A DNA stretch of 51,081 bases, from contig DIWF01000026.1 in the NCBI GenBank assembly GCA_002422545.1, positions 1 through 51,081 on the forward strand. Direction: 5' to 3'. Below, piece after piece: positions 43,516-51,081 of the stretch. This DNA is from Firmicutes bacterium UBA6113. Lineage in GTDB: Bacteria > Bacillota > Clostridia > Tissierellales > Sedimentibacteraceae. A model generated the notes under the pieces. The model made no database searches, was not told where the DNA came from, and was given only the letters and a program-made list of their open reading frames with translations. Every line of letters begins with the position of its first letter. Within the stretch, counting starts at the first letter, position 1. Both the position numbers and the translations under genes were made by a program.

Positions 43516-43665
43516 AAGAAAAATTCATGAATATAATCTGTATTATACTAAATTTAAGTAATCAAAATATATAAGAGTAGTTTTCTATGGCTAAAGTAGA
43601 ATTTATTGGTGATGCTAAATTTGCCAAATTCATGTACCAGTAGTCTGAAACTAAATAAAAACTTT

Positions 43666-43704
43666 AAAGACCTTTTGACGTAATGATTATATCAAAGGGT
43701 CTTT
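43666..43704 (+). terminator. Terminator after the island MFS gene
   Basis: A stem AAAGACCTTTTGA/TCAAAGGGTCTTT (one G-U pair, 13-nt loop) followed by ATTTTG. It overlaps the 3' end of the integrase remnant on the other strand. Confidence 0.75.
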
Positions 43705-44082
43705 ATTTTGCAATACGCATTGTTATAGTGCGCTTGCAACTTAAAAGCATTTATGATTATTAACATTGTTGGTATGATTCGTTCTAAGTAACTATTGTCA
43801 GCACACCAGTAAAGAAAAGCTCTTAAATTTCTTATATAGGTATTTACTGTAACCGCCTTAATACCACTCCCCATCATAAAAAGGACAAAATCATCAATTA
43901 ATTCCTTATTCACGTTTTCGATCAAAAAACTATCATCATCAATAAAATTAAAAAATTTTTTAATATGATCTTCCTTATGCGCTAAAGTTTGCTTCTGCTA
44001 GATTACGTAATCTATTTTTCTTCTGATACTCCTCACATGCTTTTTTAACAGTTAATTTTTTCTCTTCTCTTTGTAACTTCAT
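43692..44082 (-). pseudogene. Decayed tyrosine recombinase (phage-type integrase) remnant
   Basis: From ATG at 44082 the frame reads MKLQREEKKLTVKKACEEY and ends at a stop near 43977. Shifting one base restores AHKEDHIKKFFNFIDDDS and runs into VNTYIRNLRAFLYWCADNSYLER, the N-terminal core-binding domain of a tyrosine recombinase. About ten residues later similarity stops: the whole catalytic domain (Arg, His-x-x-Arg, Tyr) is absent. So there is one frameshift and a 3' deletion. Its place beside the tRNA fits the integrase that inserted the island. A full ATG-initiated frame without the first exon-like part exists only from 43925. Confidence 0.8.
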
Positions 44083-44090
44083 TATAAAAA

Positions 44091-44130
44091 TATACACGCC
44101 TCCATATTAATTATTATTTAGGCGTGTATA
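44091..44130 (-). terminator. tRNA-Ser terminator on the island side
   Basis: A perfect 10-bp stem (TATACACGCC/GGCGTGTATA) with a 20-nt loop, followed on minus by TTTTTATA. It lies 65 nt past the tRNA 3' end and just before the integrase remnant start. Confidence 0.85.
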
Positions 44131-44195
44131 CTAATTTTAATTCTCAAGTTGTTTTTTGTCTATAAATCTTGCCGTAAAGCATTAAAGTTTCATTA

Positions 44196-44285
44196 TGGCG
44201 GAGAAAGGGGGATTCGAACCCCCGATACAGTTTCCCGTATACACGCTTTCCAGGCGTGCTCCTTAAACCACTCGGACATCTCTCC
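44196..44285 (-). tRNA. tRNA-Ser (anticodon GGA)
   Basis: A 90-nt class II tRNA with a long variable arm. The acceptor stem is GGAGAGA/TTTCTCC with CCA encoded. The anticodon stem CACGC/GCGTG holds the loop CTGGAAA, so the anticodon is GGA (reads UCC/UCU). The T arm is GGGGGTTCGAATCCCCC. Its 3' part is duplicated at 39103-39173, marking it as an integration target. Confidence 0.96.
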
Positions 44286-44307
44286 TAAGTGCTTTACAGC
44301 AAAAGTA

Positions 44308-44337
44308 ATTATATCCTAAACCATTGTCATATGTCAA
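44308..44337 (-). promoter_or_regulatory. tRNA-Ser promoter
   Basis: Minus strand consensus TTGACA (44332-44337), 18-nt spacer, TATAAT (44308-44313), 22 nt ahead of the mature tRNA 5' end. The -35 lies in a near-palindrome (44321-44340). Confidence 0.85.
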
Positions 44338-44377
44338 TGGTTTTTTGAGGTAACGCTAAAATGTTCTATAATAGATA

Positions 44378-44399
44378 AAGAGAGCCATTGGCTCTTTTT
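44378..44399. terminator. Terminator after the DegV gene
   Basis: AGAGCC-ATT-GGCTCT with short T-runs on both sides (CTTTTTA on plus, CTTTAT on minus), 12-17 nt past the DegV stop. Confidence 0.6.
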
Positions 44400-44411
44400 A
44401 CTGAATTTGTG

Positions 44412-45284
44412 TTATCTCTTTGTTCCGAAAAAGAACAAAGTTATTCCACCCTGTCCTAGGTGTGAACCTATGATTGGACCTATGTCATTGATGATGATTT
44501 CTTTCACATTAAAATTTTCTCTAACCATTTTAGACAGATATTCAGCATCTTCCATGCAATTGCAATGTCCGATGAATATGGTCTGTTCTTCTGGGTTTAC
44601 GCACGTTTCCGTCATTTTGTCAAGAAGTGCTCCAAGGGATTTTTTTCTTCCCCTTACATTGTCAACAGCCATAAGCAGTCCGTCATCATCCACGTGAAGA
44701 ATGGGTTTAACATTCAATGCAGTTCCTATGGTTGCTTTTACGGCGCTGATTCTGCCGCCTCTTTTTAAGTGGTTCAAATCATCAACAGTGAACCAATGGC
44801 ATGTGTGAGGAATATTTTCAATTGCCCAATCATGAACCTGGTCCAGCGAATATCCGTCTCTTTTCAACTTTGCAGCAGAATATACCAACAGCCCTTGTCC
44901 TATATTTGCGCTTTTGGTGTCTACGCATTTTATAACTGATTCGGGATATTTTTCTTTAAGTTCTTCTGCAGCAATAAGTGATGCTTGGTAAGTACCGCTT
45001 AGTCCTGATGAAAAACCAAGGTACAATATGTCATTTCCCTTTTCCAGTTCAGGAGAAAAATGCTCTTCAAATGTTTTTGAATTCACCAAGGCTGTTGTTG
45101 AACGCTCTCCATTTTTCAGTCTTTCATAAAACACTTTTATATCCAGTTCTCTGTGATCAGGATAATCCACATAGCTTTCATTTTCAAAGCCAAATACCAT
45201 GGGTATAACCTTAATGTCTAGTTCTTCAATTATATCAATCGGAAGGTCTGCAGTTGATTCTGTAAAAATTACATAATTTCTCAT
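44412..45284 (-). CDS. DegV-family fatty-acid-binding protein
   Basis: A 290-residue DegV protein. Such proteins bind a fatty acid, and in some Firmicutes act as FakB, presenting it to the FakA kinase. Family marks are the N-terminal YVIFTESTADLPIDI, FYERLKNGERSTTALVN, the fatty-acid head-group site LGFSSGLSGTYQ and the C-terminal DIGPIIGSHLGQGGITLFFFG. Full length. It stands alone behind its own promoter region; no fakA gene is in the window. Which fatty acid it prefers cannot be read from the sequence. Confidence 0.93.
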   Translation of the reverse strand: MRNYVIFTESTADLPIDIIEELDIKVIPMVFGFENESYVDYPDHRELDIKVFYERLKNGERSTTALVNSKTFEEHFSPELEKGNDILYLGFSSGLSGTYQASLIAAEELKEKYPESVIKCVDTKSANIGQGLLVYSAAKLKRDGYSLDQVHDWAIENIPHTCHWFTVDDLNHLKRGGRISAVKATIGTALNVKPILHVDDDGLLMAVDNVRGRKKSLGALLDKMTETCVNPEEQTIFIGHCNCMEDAEYLSKMVRENFNVKEIIINDIGPIIGSHLGQGGITLFFFGTKR

Positions 45285-45462
45285 GTTTATATTCCCTTCT
45301 GTTTATTCGCATTTTAAATGTGTCAGGATAATATTAGCATATTGTAATGTTATTTTCAACAGATAAAAAATTATATGTTTCGTTCATGTTTTTTTAGGGT
45401 ATAAATAAAATATAAATAGTTAACAAGCTTAATAGATAACATAGATAATTTAGGAGGAATAA

Positions 45463-46020
45463 ATGAATAAAATAGGTATAATTTTAGGAAGCACAAAACC
45501 GGGACGCAACGGGGAAGCTGTTGCAAAATGGGTTTTCGATATAACAAAGAAACGTGATGATGCCCAGTTTGAACTGGTGGATATAAAGGATTTTGACCTT
45601 CCACTTTATGATGAACCATACCCTGCAATGATGCAGCAGTATACAAAGGACCACACGAAAAAATGGTCTGCAAAAATCAAGGAATTTGACGGTTTCGTGT
45701 TTGTTACAGCCGAATACAACCACAGCATTCCTGGAGCATTGAAAAATGCAATAGATTTTCTGTCAGTTGAATGGAACAACAAAGCCTGCGGAATAGTCAG
45801 CTACGGAAGTGCAGGAGGTGCCAGAGCAGCCGAACATTTAAGACAGGTTGCAGCCGAGCTTCAAATGGCAGATGTAAGAGCTCAGGTAATGCTTTCATTG
45901 TTCACAGACTTTGAAAACATGAGCGTGTTTAAACCGGATCCACGCCATGAAAACTCGGTCAATGATGTTTTAAATCAGGTAATAGCTTGGAGCAGTGCTT
46001 TAAAGACTTTAAGAGAATAA
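45463..46020 (+). CDS. NADPH-dependent FMN reductase
   Basis: A 185-residue flavodoxin-fold reductase. The phosphate-binding loop is LGSTKPGRNGEAVAKW (about 8-23). The signature TAEYNHSIPGALKNAIDFL (about 77-95) is typical of the NADPH-dependent FMN reductase/azoreductase family, followed by the SYGSAGGARAAEHLR loop. AGGAGG precedes the ATG. It stands alone between divergent DegV and a shared terminator with the HD-GYP gene. It reduces FMN, quinones or azo compounds in relatives; the physiological acceptor is unknown. Confidence 0.92.
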   Translation: MNKIGIILGSTKPGRNGEAVAKWVFDITKKRDDAQFELVDIKDFDLPLYDEPYPAMMQQYTKDHTKKWSAKIKEFDGFVFVTAEYNHSIPGALKNAIDFLSVEWNNKACGIVSYGSAGGARAAEHLRQVAAELQMADVRAQVMLSLFTDFENMSVFKPDPRHENSVNDVLNQVIAWSSALKTLRE

Positions 46021-46026
46021 ATATAT

Positions 46027-46057
46027 AACAGGCAAGCTTGAATCAAGCTTGCCTGTT
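46027..46057. terminator. Bidirectional hairpin overlapping the HD-GYP stop codon
   Basis: A perfect 14-bp stem (AACAGGCAAGCTTG/CAAGCTTGCCTGTT) with a 3-nt loop. The HD-GYP stop (46043-46045) lies in its centre and the FMN reductase stop is 6 nt away. U-tracts are weak on both strands. Confidence 0.75.
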
Positions 46058-47356
46058 GCTTTCAAAACTTTTGTACAGATTGCAAAATTCTGTCTTGTGA
46101 CGTATCACAGAATCAATTATTTCCGGATCAAAATGTCTTCCTCTTTCATCTATTATATAGTTGAAACTTTCATCAAAAGAAAACTGCTTCTTGTATGGTC
46201 TCTTGCTTGTGAGAGCATCAAAAACATCTGCAACTGCAACAATCCTTGCGCTTAATGGAATATCTCTTCCGGATTTTTGTCCAGGATATCCTGTTCCGTT
46301 CCATTTTTCGTGATGTCCATCCACAATTTCTATACCCATCTGAAACATGCTGTAGCTTAATTTAGCAATGTTGCTCTCTGCGCTTCTTAAAACCTCAACA
46401 CCATAAGTAACATGTTTTTTCATTTCATCATATTCTTCATCTGTAAGTTTTCCGGGCTTCAGCAAAATACCATCCTTCACTCCAACTTTTCCTATATCAT
46501 GCATTGGGCTGAATCTTTCAATATTTTTTAAAAATGACACGTCTATTATATCTTCAAAAAGTCTGTCTTCCATTAAAAATTCAGATATTTTAACAGTATA
46601 GGCCGTCATCCTGTCAAGATGATCACCTGTATCCTCATCTCTTGCCTCAGCCATTTTTGTAAGTGCTAGCAGCGTGCTGTAAAGCATTTCATCTATGAAA
46701 ATATTTTTGTTCAGACTTAATGCAATGCTGCTTGAAAGAGTTTCAAGAAATACAGTGTGTTCTTCCTTGTAAATATTTTTTTCTGTGCTTGAAAAAAATA
46801 TTATTCCTATGGGTTTGTCATTTATTTTAAGAGGAAGTGTTATTGACGATTTAATTCCTGCTTCTAACAATATCTTGTTGTATTCTGTGTCCTTGTTCAT
46901 TGTATAGCTCTTCAGGTCGTTAATTACTCTCGGTGTACCGTTTTTCACTATATTTTCAAGGCTTGTGCTGCTTATTTCTGTCTTTATTCCCATCATCTTT
47001 TTTGGAAGGTCGCTTAAAAATGGTGCTGAAATACCGTAAGAAGCTTCAAGTAACTTCCCCCCCTCTTTCAGAAGGGCGATTCCAATGTGGGAATATGGAA
47101 TGAATTCAGTAAAATTCATATAGATATATTCAAGAATTCCTTCAAAGGAGATTTTTCGGTTCATGTTTTCTATGAGTATCACAAGCTTATCTAATTTGCT
47201 GATGTTTGATTCCAATTCCTTTATGACCGGATTCAGTTCCTTTTTCACATTCTGTGAAATGCCATTGTTCTGTTTTTCAATGCTTATTACATTGTTTATC
47301 AAATGATTTATGGGTTCTGTTATGTACTTGTACAACCCTTTTTCTGTTTTATTCAT
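46043..47356 (-). CDS. GAF-HD-GYP cyclic-di-GMP phosphodiesterase
   Basis: A 437-residue signalling protein. After a helical N-terminus, a GAF domain (about 60-225: FTEFIPYSHIGIALL, SSITLPLKINDKPIGIIFFSS) precedes an HD-GYP domain. HD-GYP marks are EARDEDTGDHLDRMTAYT, HDIGKVGVKDGILLKPGKL, DGHHEKWNGTGYPG and AVADVFDALTSKRPYK. The full metal motif and the GYP are intact, so c-di-GMP hydrolysis is likely. AAAGG fits ATG at 47356 better than the GTG at 47401. No membrane segment: a cytoplasmic sensor. No diguanylate cyclase lies in the window. Confidence 0.93.
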   Translation of the reverse strand: MNKTEKGLYKYITEPINHLINNVISIEKQNNGISQNVKKELNPVIKELESNISKLDKLVILIENMNRKISFEGILEYIYMNFTEFIPYSHIGIALLKEGGKLLEASYGISAPFLSDLPKKMMGIKTEISSTSLENIVKNGTPRVINDLKSYTMNKDTEYNKILLEAGIKSSITLPLKINDKPIGIIFFSSTEKNIYKEEHTVFLETLSSSIALSLNKNIFIDEMLYSTLLALTKMAEARDEDTGDHLDRMTAYTVKISEFLMEDRLFEDIIDVSFLKNIERFSPMHDIGKVGVKDGILLKPGKLTDEEYDEMKKHVTYGVEVLRSAESNIAKLSYSMFQMGIEIVDGHHEKWNGTGYPGQKSGRDIPLSARIVAVADVFDALTSKRPYKKQFSFDESFNYIIDERGRHFDPEIIDSVIRHKTEFCNLYKSFESNRQA

Positions 47357-47540
47357 CACTTTTATCCTTTTTTTATTTAAACCTATATTAGATATCGTCA
47401 CTTAGAAGATAAATTTAATCTATTTGCTAATTTTTGATATAAAAAATGTGTGTTGAATAATAGATGAAGGAACAATTTAGAATAACTTACGTCTAGAGAA
47501 AAGAAAGGAATGTGCAGAATTCTTTGTACAAGGTGATTAT

Positions 47541-49337
47541 ATGAGCAAAATAAAGAATTTTATAAACACAACATCAGCAAATTTAAAATCAACTTTTGTC
47601 CGATTCCCTGCAGCCATTTTGTTTTTAGTTACAATAACCTCAATAGTTTTTACTGAAATAGAAGGCACCCACATTGATGACAATATACTTGCAAGAATTG
47701 CTTTTTCATGTATTTTTGCAGCATTCTTGTCCATTGGGCTGCAGTTTGCGATTGAACGCTTCAGCAATTTAAGAAAATATTCTCTCATGTTAAACATACT
47801 TCCATTTGTTTCCGCAGCAGCTTATTACTTATTCATGACAAATGGAAGCACATCTCAGTCAATGGTTGTGCACCTGTTTGTAATTGTTTTTGCAACGTTC
47901 GCAACAACACTTTACATCCCATCTTCGAAAAACATGATGAATTTCGGAAATGTTGCTTTGGCTCATTTCAAATCAGCATTTATTTCAGTTCTTTACAGTG
48001 CTGTGCTGTTCTTAGGCATTGCTGCAATTATTTCAGCAATAGACCTTCTCTTATTCAACCTGGACTATAAAGCATACGCCCACAGCGCAAACATTGTATT
48101 TACATTTTTTCTTCCTGTTTATTATCTGTCGCTTCTTCCAAAATTTAATTCGCAGGAAGAAGACGACGTAAGGAAAAGCGAAATATCATACAATTATCCG
48201 AGAGTGCTGGAAATATTAGTTTCATATATTACAATTCCTCTAATCTCAATATTTTCAATAGTACTGATAATATACTTCATCAAGATTCTATCAACAAGAG
48301 TGTGGCCGGTGGGTCAGGTGGGACCAATGGTGCTTGGCTATTCAGCAACAGTCTACATTATATATATACTAGGATCAAATCTTACAAACCGTCTTGCAGT
48401 CCTGTTCAGAAAAATTTTTCCGTTTGTGCTGATTCCCCTGGTAGCAATGCAGCTCGTTTCTTCATATATAAGAATTGAAGCATATGGAATAACGGAGTCA
48501 AGGTATTATGTAGTACTCTTTGGAATATTCTCCATTGCTGGAGCAATAATGCTGATTTTCAACAAAAATAAAAATCCAGGAGCGGTAGTTCTTCTTTCAG
48601 CTTGTTTTGCGGTTATATCAATTATTCCTCCCGTGGATGCCTTCACTGTTTCCATGAACTCTCAAAAATCTAGGCTTGAGAAAATTCTTGCAAGAAATGA
48701 AATGCTGGAGAACAATGAAATAATTCCAAAATCAGATCTGACTGTACAGGACAGACATGAAATCACAAGCATCACAGATTACATGTTCAGGATGGGATAT
48801 CTTGAAGAAGTTGAATTTTTCCCGGCAAAGTATGCAAAAGAAAACAGTTATTACGGAAACTTCGAAAAAATTTACGGTTTCAACCCTCAGTATGGCACAT
48901 ATACACCTGAAGAAGAACCTAGATTCATGTATGCCATGCTTGATGTGAGTAAACAGATGGATATTGAAGGATTTGACAAATTTATCAAGGTGAACATCTT
49001 CACAAGCGCAGATAAAACAAATAAAATCGGAGACATAAATCTCGACGGTAAAAATTTTACTATAAACCAAAAGTTTATAGATAACGAATTGATTATTTAT
49101 GCAACAGATGAAAATAATTCAACTTTAGTAGAAGTTTCTTTAAAGCAGTTGATTGACGGTCTTTTAGAATCTGTAGGCGATTCAAAAGCAGTCATGGTAC
49201 CCGAAGTTCTAACAGTCAATAGAGCAACAAAAGCAATGAAAATGAAGGTAATAATAAATGAAATCAATGTTGACAGGACAGCTGACGAAGACATGAACAT
49301 TAATGGCAATATATTCGTATTTGTAGCTATACCTTAG
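47541..49337 (+). CDS. DUF4153-type membrane protein
   Basis: A 598-residue protein. About residues 20-380 hold ten or so hydrophobic segments, matching the uncharacterised DUF4153 family of Gram-positive bacteria (LEILVSYITIPLISIFSIVLIIYFIKIL; RVWPVGQVGPMVLGYSA; SRYYVVLFGIFSIAGAI). The C-terminal 200 residues are soluble and probably extracytoplasmic. AAGGTG precedes the ATG. It stands alone between the divergent HD-GYP gene and its terminator. The function of the family is unknown to me. Confidence 0.85.
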   Translation: MSKIKNFINTTSANLKSTFVRFPAAILFLVTITSIVFTEIEGTHIDDNILARIAFSCIFAAFLSIGLQFAIERFSNLRKYSLMLNILPFVSAAAYYLFMTNGSTSQSMVVHLFVIVFATFATTLYIPSSKNMMNFGNVALAHFKSAFISVLYSAVLFLGIAAIISAIDLLLFNLDYKAYAHSANIVFTFFLPVYYLSLLPKFNSQEEDDVRKSEISYNYPRVLEILVSYITIPLISIFSIVLIIYFIKILSTRVWPVGQVGPMVLGYSATVYIIYILGSNLTNRLAVLFRKIFPFVLIPLVAMQLVSSYIRIEAYGITESRYYVVLFGIFSIAGAIMLIFNKNKNPGAVVLLSACFAVISIIPPVDAFTVSMNSQKSRLEKILARNEMLENNEIIPKSDLTVQDRHEITSITDYMFRMGYLEEVEFFPAKYAKENSYYGNFEKIYGFNPQYGTYTPEEEPRFMYAMLDVSKQMDIEGFDKFIKVNIFTSADKTNKIGDINLDGKNFTINQKFIDNELIIYATDENNSTLVEVSLKQLIDGLLESVGDSKAVMVPEVLTVNRATKAMKMKVIINEINVDRTADEDMNINGNIFVFVAIP

Positions 49338-49349
49338 TAATTTACCATA

Positions 49350-49383
49350 AAAGCACATCAGCAATATTCTGATGTGCTTTTTG
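49350..49383 (+). terminator. Terminator after the DUF4153 gene
   Basis: A perfect 13-bp stem (AAAAGCACATCAG/CTGATGTGCTTTT) with a 7-nt loop and the tail TTTTTG, 12 nt past the stop. Confidence 0.92.
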
Positions 49384-49425
49384 TTTTGACATTATTCAAA
49401 AACTTTTATATAATTTCAAGAAAAT

Positions 49426-49455
49426 TGTTGTGTATTTATAAAGGTATGTTATAAT
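49426..49455 (+). promoter_or_regulatory. Aminotransferase promoter
   Basis: TTGTTG (49426-49431), 18-nt spacer, consensus TATAAT (49450-49455), about 48 nt before the TTG start. Confidence 0.6.
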
Positions 49456-49503
49456 AGTTATACATTAGAGGTCTTACCTTAATATAACTTCTGGAGGTAA
49501 ACA

Positions 49504-50667
49504 TTGAAAAACAAATTTATATCAAAAAGATACTGGAAAAATAACTCCACCCCTATGGGCCAGGTCGATGAACTTGCTAAAAATTTCGATGATGTAATCA
49601 ATTTAAGTCTTGGAGACCCTGATTTGATTACTCACAACATCATAATTGACAACGCATTTAAAGATGCAAGACTAGGACACACAAAGTACACGGATTTTAG
49701 AGGCGACCCTGAACTGCGAAGCGAAATCACAAAATTCTATAAAGAAGAATACGGGCTGGACGTCAATGACAAGGAAATATTTGTAACCACCAGCGGATGT
49801 CTGGCAATGTACCTGATTCTTGAAGCAATTCTTGATGACGGCGATGAGGTCATATTGCAGGCGCCATACTTCACTCCTTACTATCAGCAGGTTGAACTGG
49901 CAAGAGGAATTCCTGTGGAACTTTCCACCTATGAAGAGGAAGATTTTCAAATAAGCTTTGAGAAGCTTGAAAAATTAATCAATGAAAGAACAAAAGCAAT
50001 TATAATAAATTCACCAAGCAACCCCACAGGCAATATTCTTTCAAGACAAACTCTTGAAAGCATCAGGGACATTGCAGTAAAGTATGACCTCATGGTAATA
50101 TCCGATGATATTTACACATCGTTCAGTTTCAATGAACCTTTCATTCCAATTGCTTCAATCGAAGGCATGAAGGAAAGAACGATAATAATAAACAGTTTCT
50201 CCAAGAACTTCACCATGACCGGATGGCGCATAGGCAACATAATTGCACCTAGTTATATAATCAATGTAATTCAGCAGATCAATGAAAATCTTGTATTTAC
50301 ATCTCCTTCAATTTCTCAAAGAGGAGCCATTTACGCTCTAAGAAACAGAAAAGAAATACAGCCTGAAATAATAAAAGAATACAGAGAGCGTGTGTTTTAT
50401 GCTGCCGACAGAATCAACCGCATACCAAACATGTCCGTATTGAGCCCCAAGGGAACATTTTATTTGTTTGTGAACATCAAAAAAACAGGATTTAGTTCTG
50501 TTGAAGCAAGCGACATGATACTTAAAGAAGCTCACGTTCTGACAATACCGGGAATTGCATTTGGAGACTGCGGCGAAGGATATTTGAGACTTGCCTGCAC
50601 CGTTGGAATTGAAAAGCTTAAAGAAGCTTTTGATAGAATTGAAAAAATGGATATTTTTAAAAATTAA
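49504..50667 (+). CDS. PLP-dependent aminotransferase, class I/II
   Basis: A 387-residue fold-type I aminotransferase of the AspC/PatA group. Marks are INLSLGDPDLITH, SGCLAMYLILEAILDDGDEVI, PYFTPYYQ, INSPSNPTGNILS (Asn-Pro motif), VISDDIYTSF (Asp for the PLP ring), the Schiff-base Lys in NSFSKNFTMTGWRIG and the carboxylate-binding Arg in GYLRLACTV. The start is TTG, 6 nt after GGAGG; no ATG nearby would fit. It lies 11 nt upstream of a YjiH-family gene and shares its transcript. The amino acid used cannot be told from sequence. Confidence 0.93.
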   Translation: MKNKFISKRYWKNNSTPMGQVDELAKNFDDVINLSLGDPDLITHNIIIDNAFKDARLGHTKYTDFRGDPELRSEITKFYKEEYGLDVNDKEIFVTTSGCLAMYLILEAILDDGDEVILQAPYFTPYYQQVELARGIPVELSTYEEEDFQISFEKLEKLINERTKAIIINSPSNPTGNILSRQTLESIRDIAVKYDLMVISDDIYTSFSFNEPFIPIASIEGMKERTIIINSFSKNFTMTGWRIGNIIAPSYIINVIQQINENLVFTSPSISQRGAIYALRNRKEIQPEIIKEYRERVFYAADRINRIPNMSVLSPKGTFYLFVNIKKTGFSSVEASDMILKEAHVLTIPGIAFGDCGEGYLRLACTVGIEKLKEAFDRIEKMDIFKN

Positions 50668-50678
50668 AGGAGAGCATC

Positions 50679-51081
50679 ATGAACAATGACAATATAACAA
50701 AAATAGATTCTAAAAGCATCATGAAATTTTCAATACCATCAGCACTTGGAGTTTTTATATTTCTTTTCCCCCTGCCATGGAATGGTTCCGTTAACATACC
50801 AATAGGAATTTTATCCGAATGGCTTGCAGCATTAATAGCTCCTGCAGCACCGACTTTAATAACAATATTTATTTTAATATCTGCAATAATGACAGCAATT
50901 ACTTCAGTTCTAAAACCAAAGGCAATACGGGACAACAAACTGCTGTCAAAACTTTTTACTTCCAGCCCATTTTATCTGGTTTTTAAAATAATAGGAGCGG
51001 TGGTTGTTTTGATGGTTTATTTCAACGTAGGACCCGAATACGTGATTTCCGGCGATACAGGCGGAACAATGATGTCACTTT
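50679..51081 (+). CDS. YjiH-family membrane protein (5' part, cut by window end)
   Basis: At least 134 residues, still open at the window end. It starts MNNDNITKIDSKSIMKF after AGGAG, then has hydrophobic segments at about 18-33, 47-70 and 101-118. The stretches NIPIGILSEWLAALIAP and ISGDTGGTMMSL match the YjiH family, relatives of SpmA/nucleoside-recognition (Gate) membrane proteins. It is co-transcribed with the aminotransferase, which may suggest a link to amino acid transport, but this is inference. Confidence 0.8.
   Translation, partial: MNNDNITKIDSKSIMKFSIPSALGVFIFLFPLPWNGSVNIPIGILSEWLAALIAPAAPTLITIFILISAIMTAITSVLKPKAIRDNKLLSKLFTSSPFYLVFKIIGAVVVLMVYFNVGPEYVISGDTGGTMMSL

Larger units (their letters stand above)
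39103..44264. mobile_element. Genomic island integrated in tRNA-Ser(GGA)
   Basis: About 5.1 kb from one 71-bp repeat to the other. The intact tRNA (44196-44285) keeps its 3' end facing the island, and the distal copy (39103-39173) is the displaced 3' fragment, as tRNA-targeting integrases produce. Cargo: LysR regulator, M20 amidohydrolase and MFS transporter, all on plus. A decayed tyrosine recombinase lies next to the tRNA, the usual integrase position. With no complete integrase inside, the island is probably fixed. Confidence 0.88.

Noticed and set aside
43587..43643. An 18-residue ORF (MAKVEFIGDAKFAKFMYQ) after the MFS gene
   Set aside because: It could be the start of a deleted gene, but it is too short to assign and lacks a clear ribosome site.
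44321..44340. CCATTGTCAT/ATGTCAATGG followed by TTTTTT as a plus-strand terminator
   Set aside because: No plus-strand gene needs it, and its minus strand holds the TTGACA -35 of a near-consensus tRNA-Ser promoter with TATAAT 18 nt on. The palindrome is better explained as part of that promoter.
1..51081. CRISPR arrays, rRNA genes, intact insertion sequences
   Set aside because: No regularly spaced repeats, no rRNA segments and no transposase were seen on either strand; only palindromic repeats and the integrase remnant were found.

Overview
The window looks like chromosomal DNA of a low-GC, anaerobic Gram-positive bacterium (Clostridia/Tissierellia-like). This rests on the AT-rich composition, strong GGAGG-type ribosome binding sites, TTGACA/TATAAT promoters, two T-box leaders, a type 2 isoleucyl-tRNA synthetase, a CooS-family protein, a DegV protein and an HD-GYP phosphodiesterase. 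A genus cannot be fixed from the sequence alone.

Layout. (1) 1-2.9 kb, minus strand: a complete retron cassette of PRTase-like effector, small winged-helix protein, msr-msd RNA and reverse transcriptase, bounded by a promoter and a terminator. The RNA has perfect 12-nt a1/a2 repeats and an 18-bp msd hairpin. (2) 3.2-8.8 kb: rlmD, a hotdog thioesterase, a WrbA-like flavoprotein and PTS Enzyme I on minus, and aroD on plus. A MITE-like repeat lies in the aroD leader. (3) 9-14.2 kb: ileS behind an isoleucine T-box, diverging from a FAD oxidoreductase with a Rieske tail. (4) 14.3-20.4 kb: a peptide ABC transporter operon plus a tRNA methyltransferase, with a palindrome over the promoter. (5) 20.6-24.8 kb: a small membrane protein, an ABC exporter, an MBL hydrolase, a C39-like peptidase and a zinc-ribbon protein. 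(6) 25-29.1 kb: a TrpXYZ-type ABC transporter with two tandem binding proteins behind a T-box whose specifier reads TGG (Trp). (7) 29.1-33.8 kb: cca, then a radical SAM enzyme, a divergently transcribed paralogue that has lost the [4Fe-4S] loop, and a TetR regulator. (8) 33.9-39 kb: a CooS-family protein with a changed C-cluster site, an orphan PAS histidine kinase and a zinc-ribbon membrane protein. (9) 39.1-44.3 kb: a 5.1-kb genomic island in tRNA-Ser(GGA). It is flanked by 71-bp direct repeats of the tRNA 3' part, carries LysR, M20 amidohydrolase and MFS genes, and keeps a decayed tyrosine recombinase. (10) 44.4-51 kb: DegV, FMN reductase, HD-GYP protein, DUF4153-like membrane protein, aminotransferase and the start of a YjiH-family gene cut by the window end.

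How the parts work together: the retron is a self-contained, probably anti-phage unit. The two T-boxes tie ileS and a transporter to charging of tRNA-Ile and tRNA-Trp. The radical SAM, paralogue and TetR group appears to share one divergent control region with two operator-like inverted repeats. The island looks like a small uptake-and-hydrolysis cassette (transporter, amidohydrolase, regulator) now fixed in place. Two families of palindromic repeats are scattered between genes; both long copies of one family sit between 18-20-bp direct repeats.
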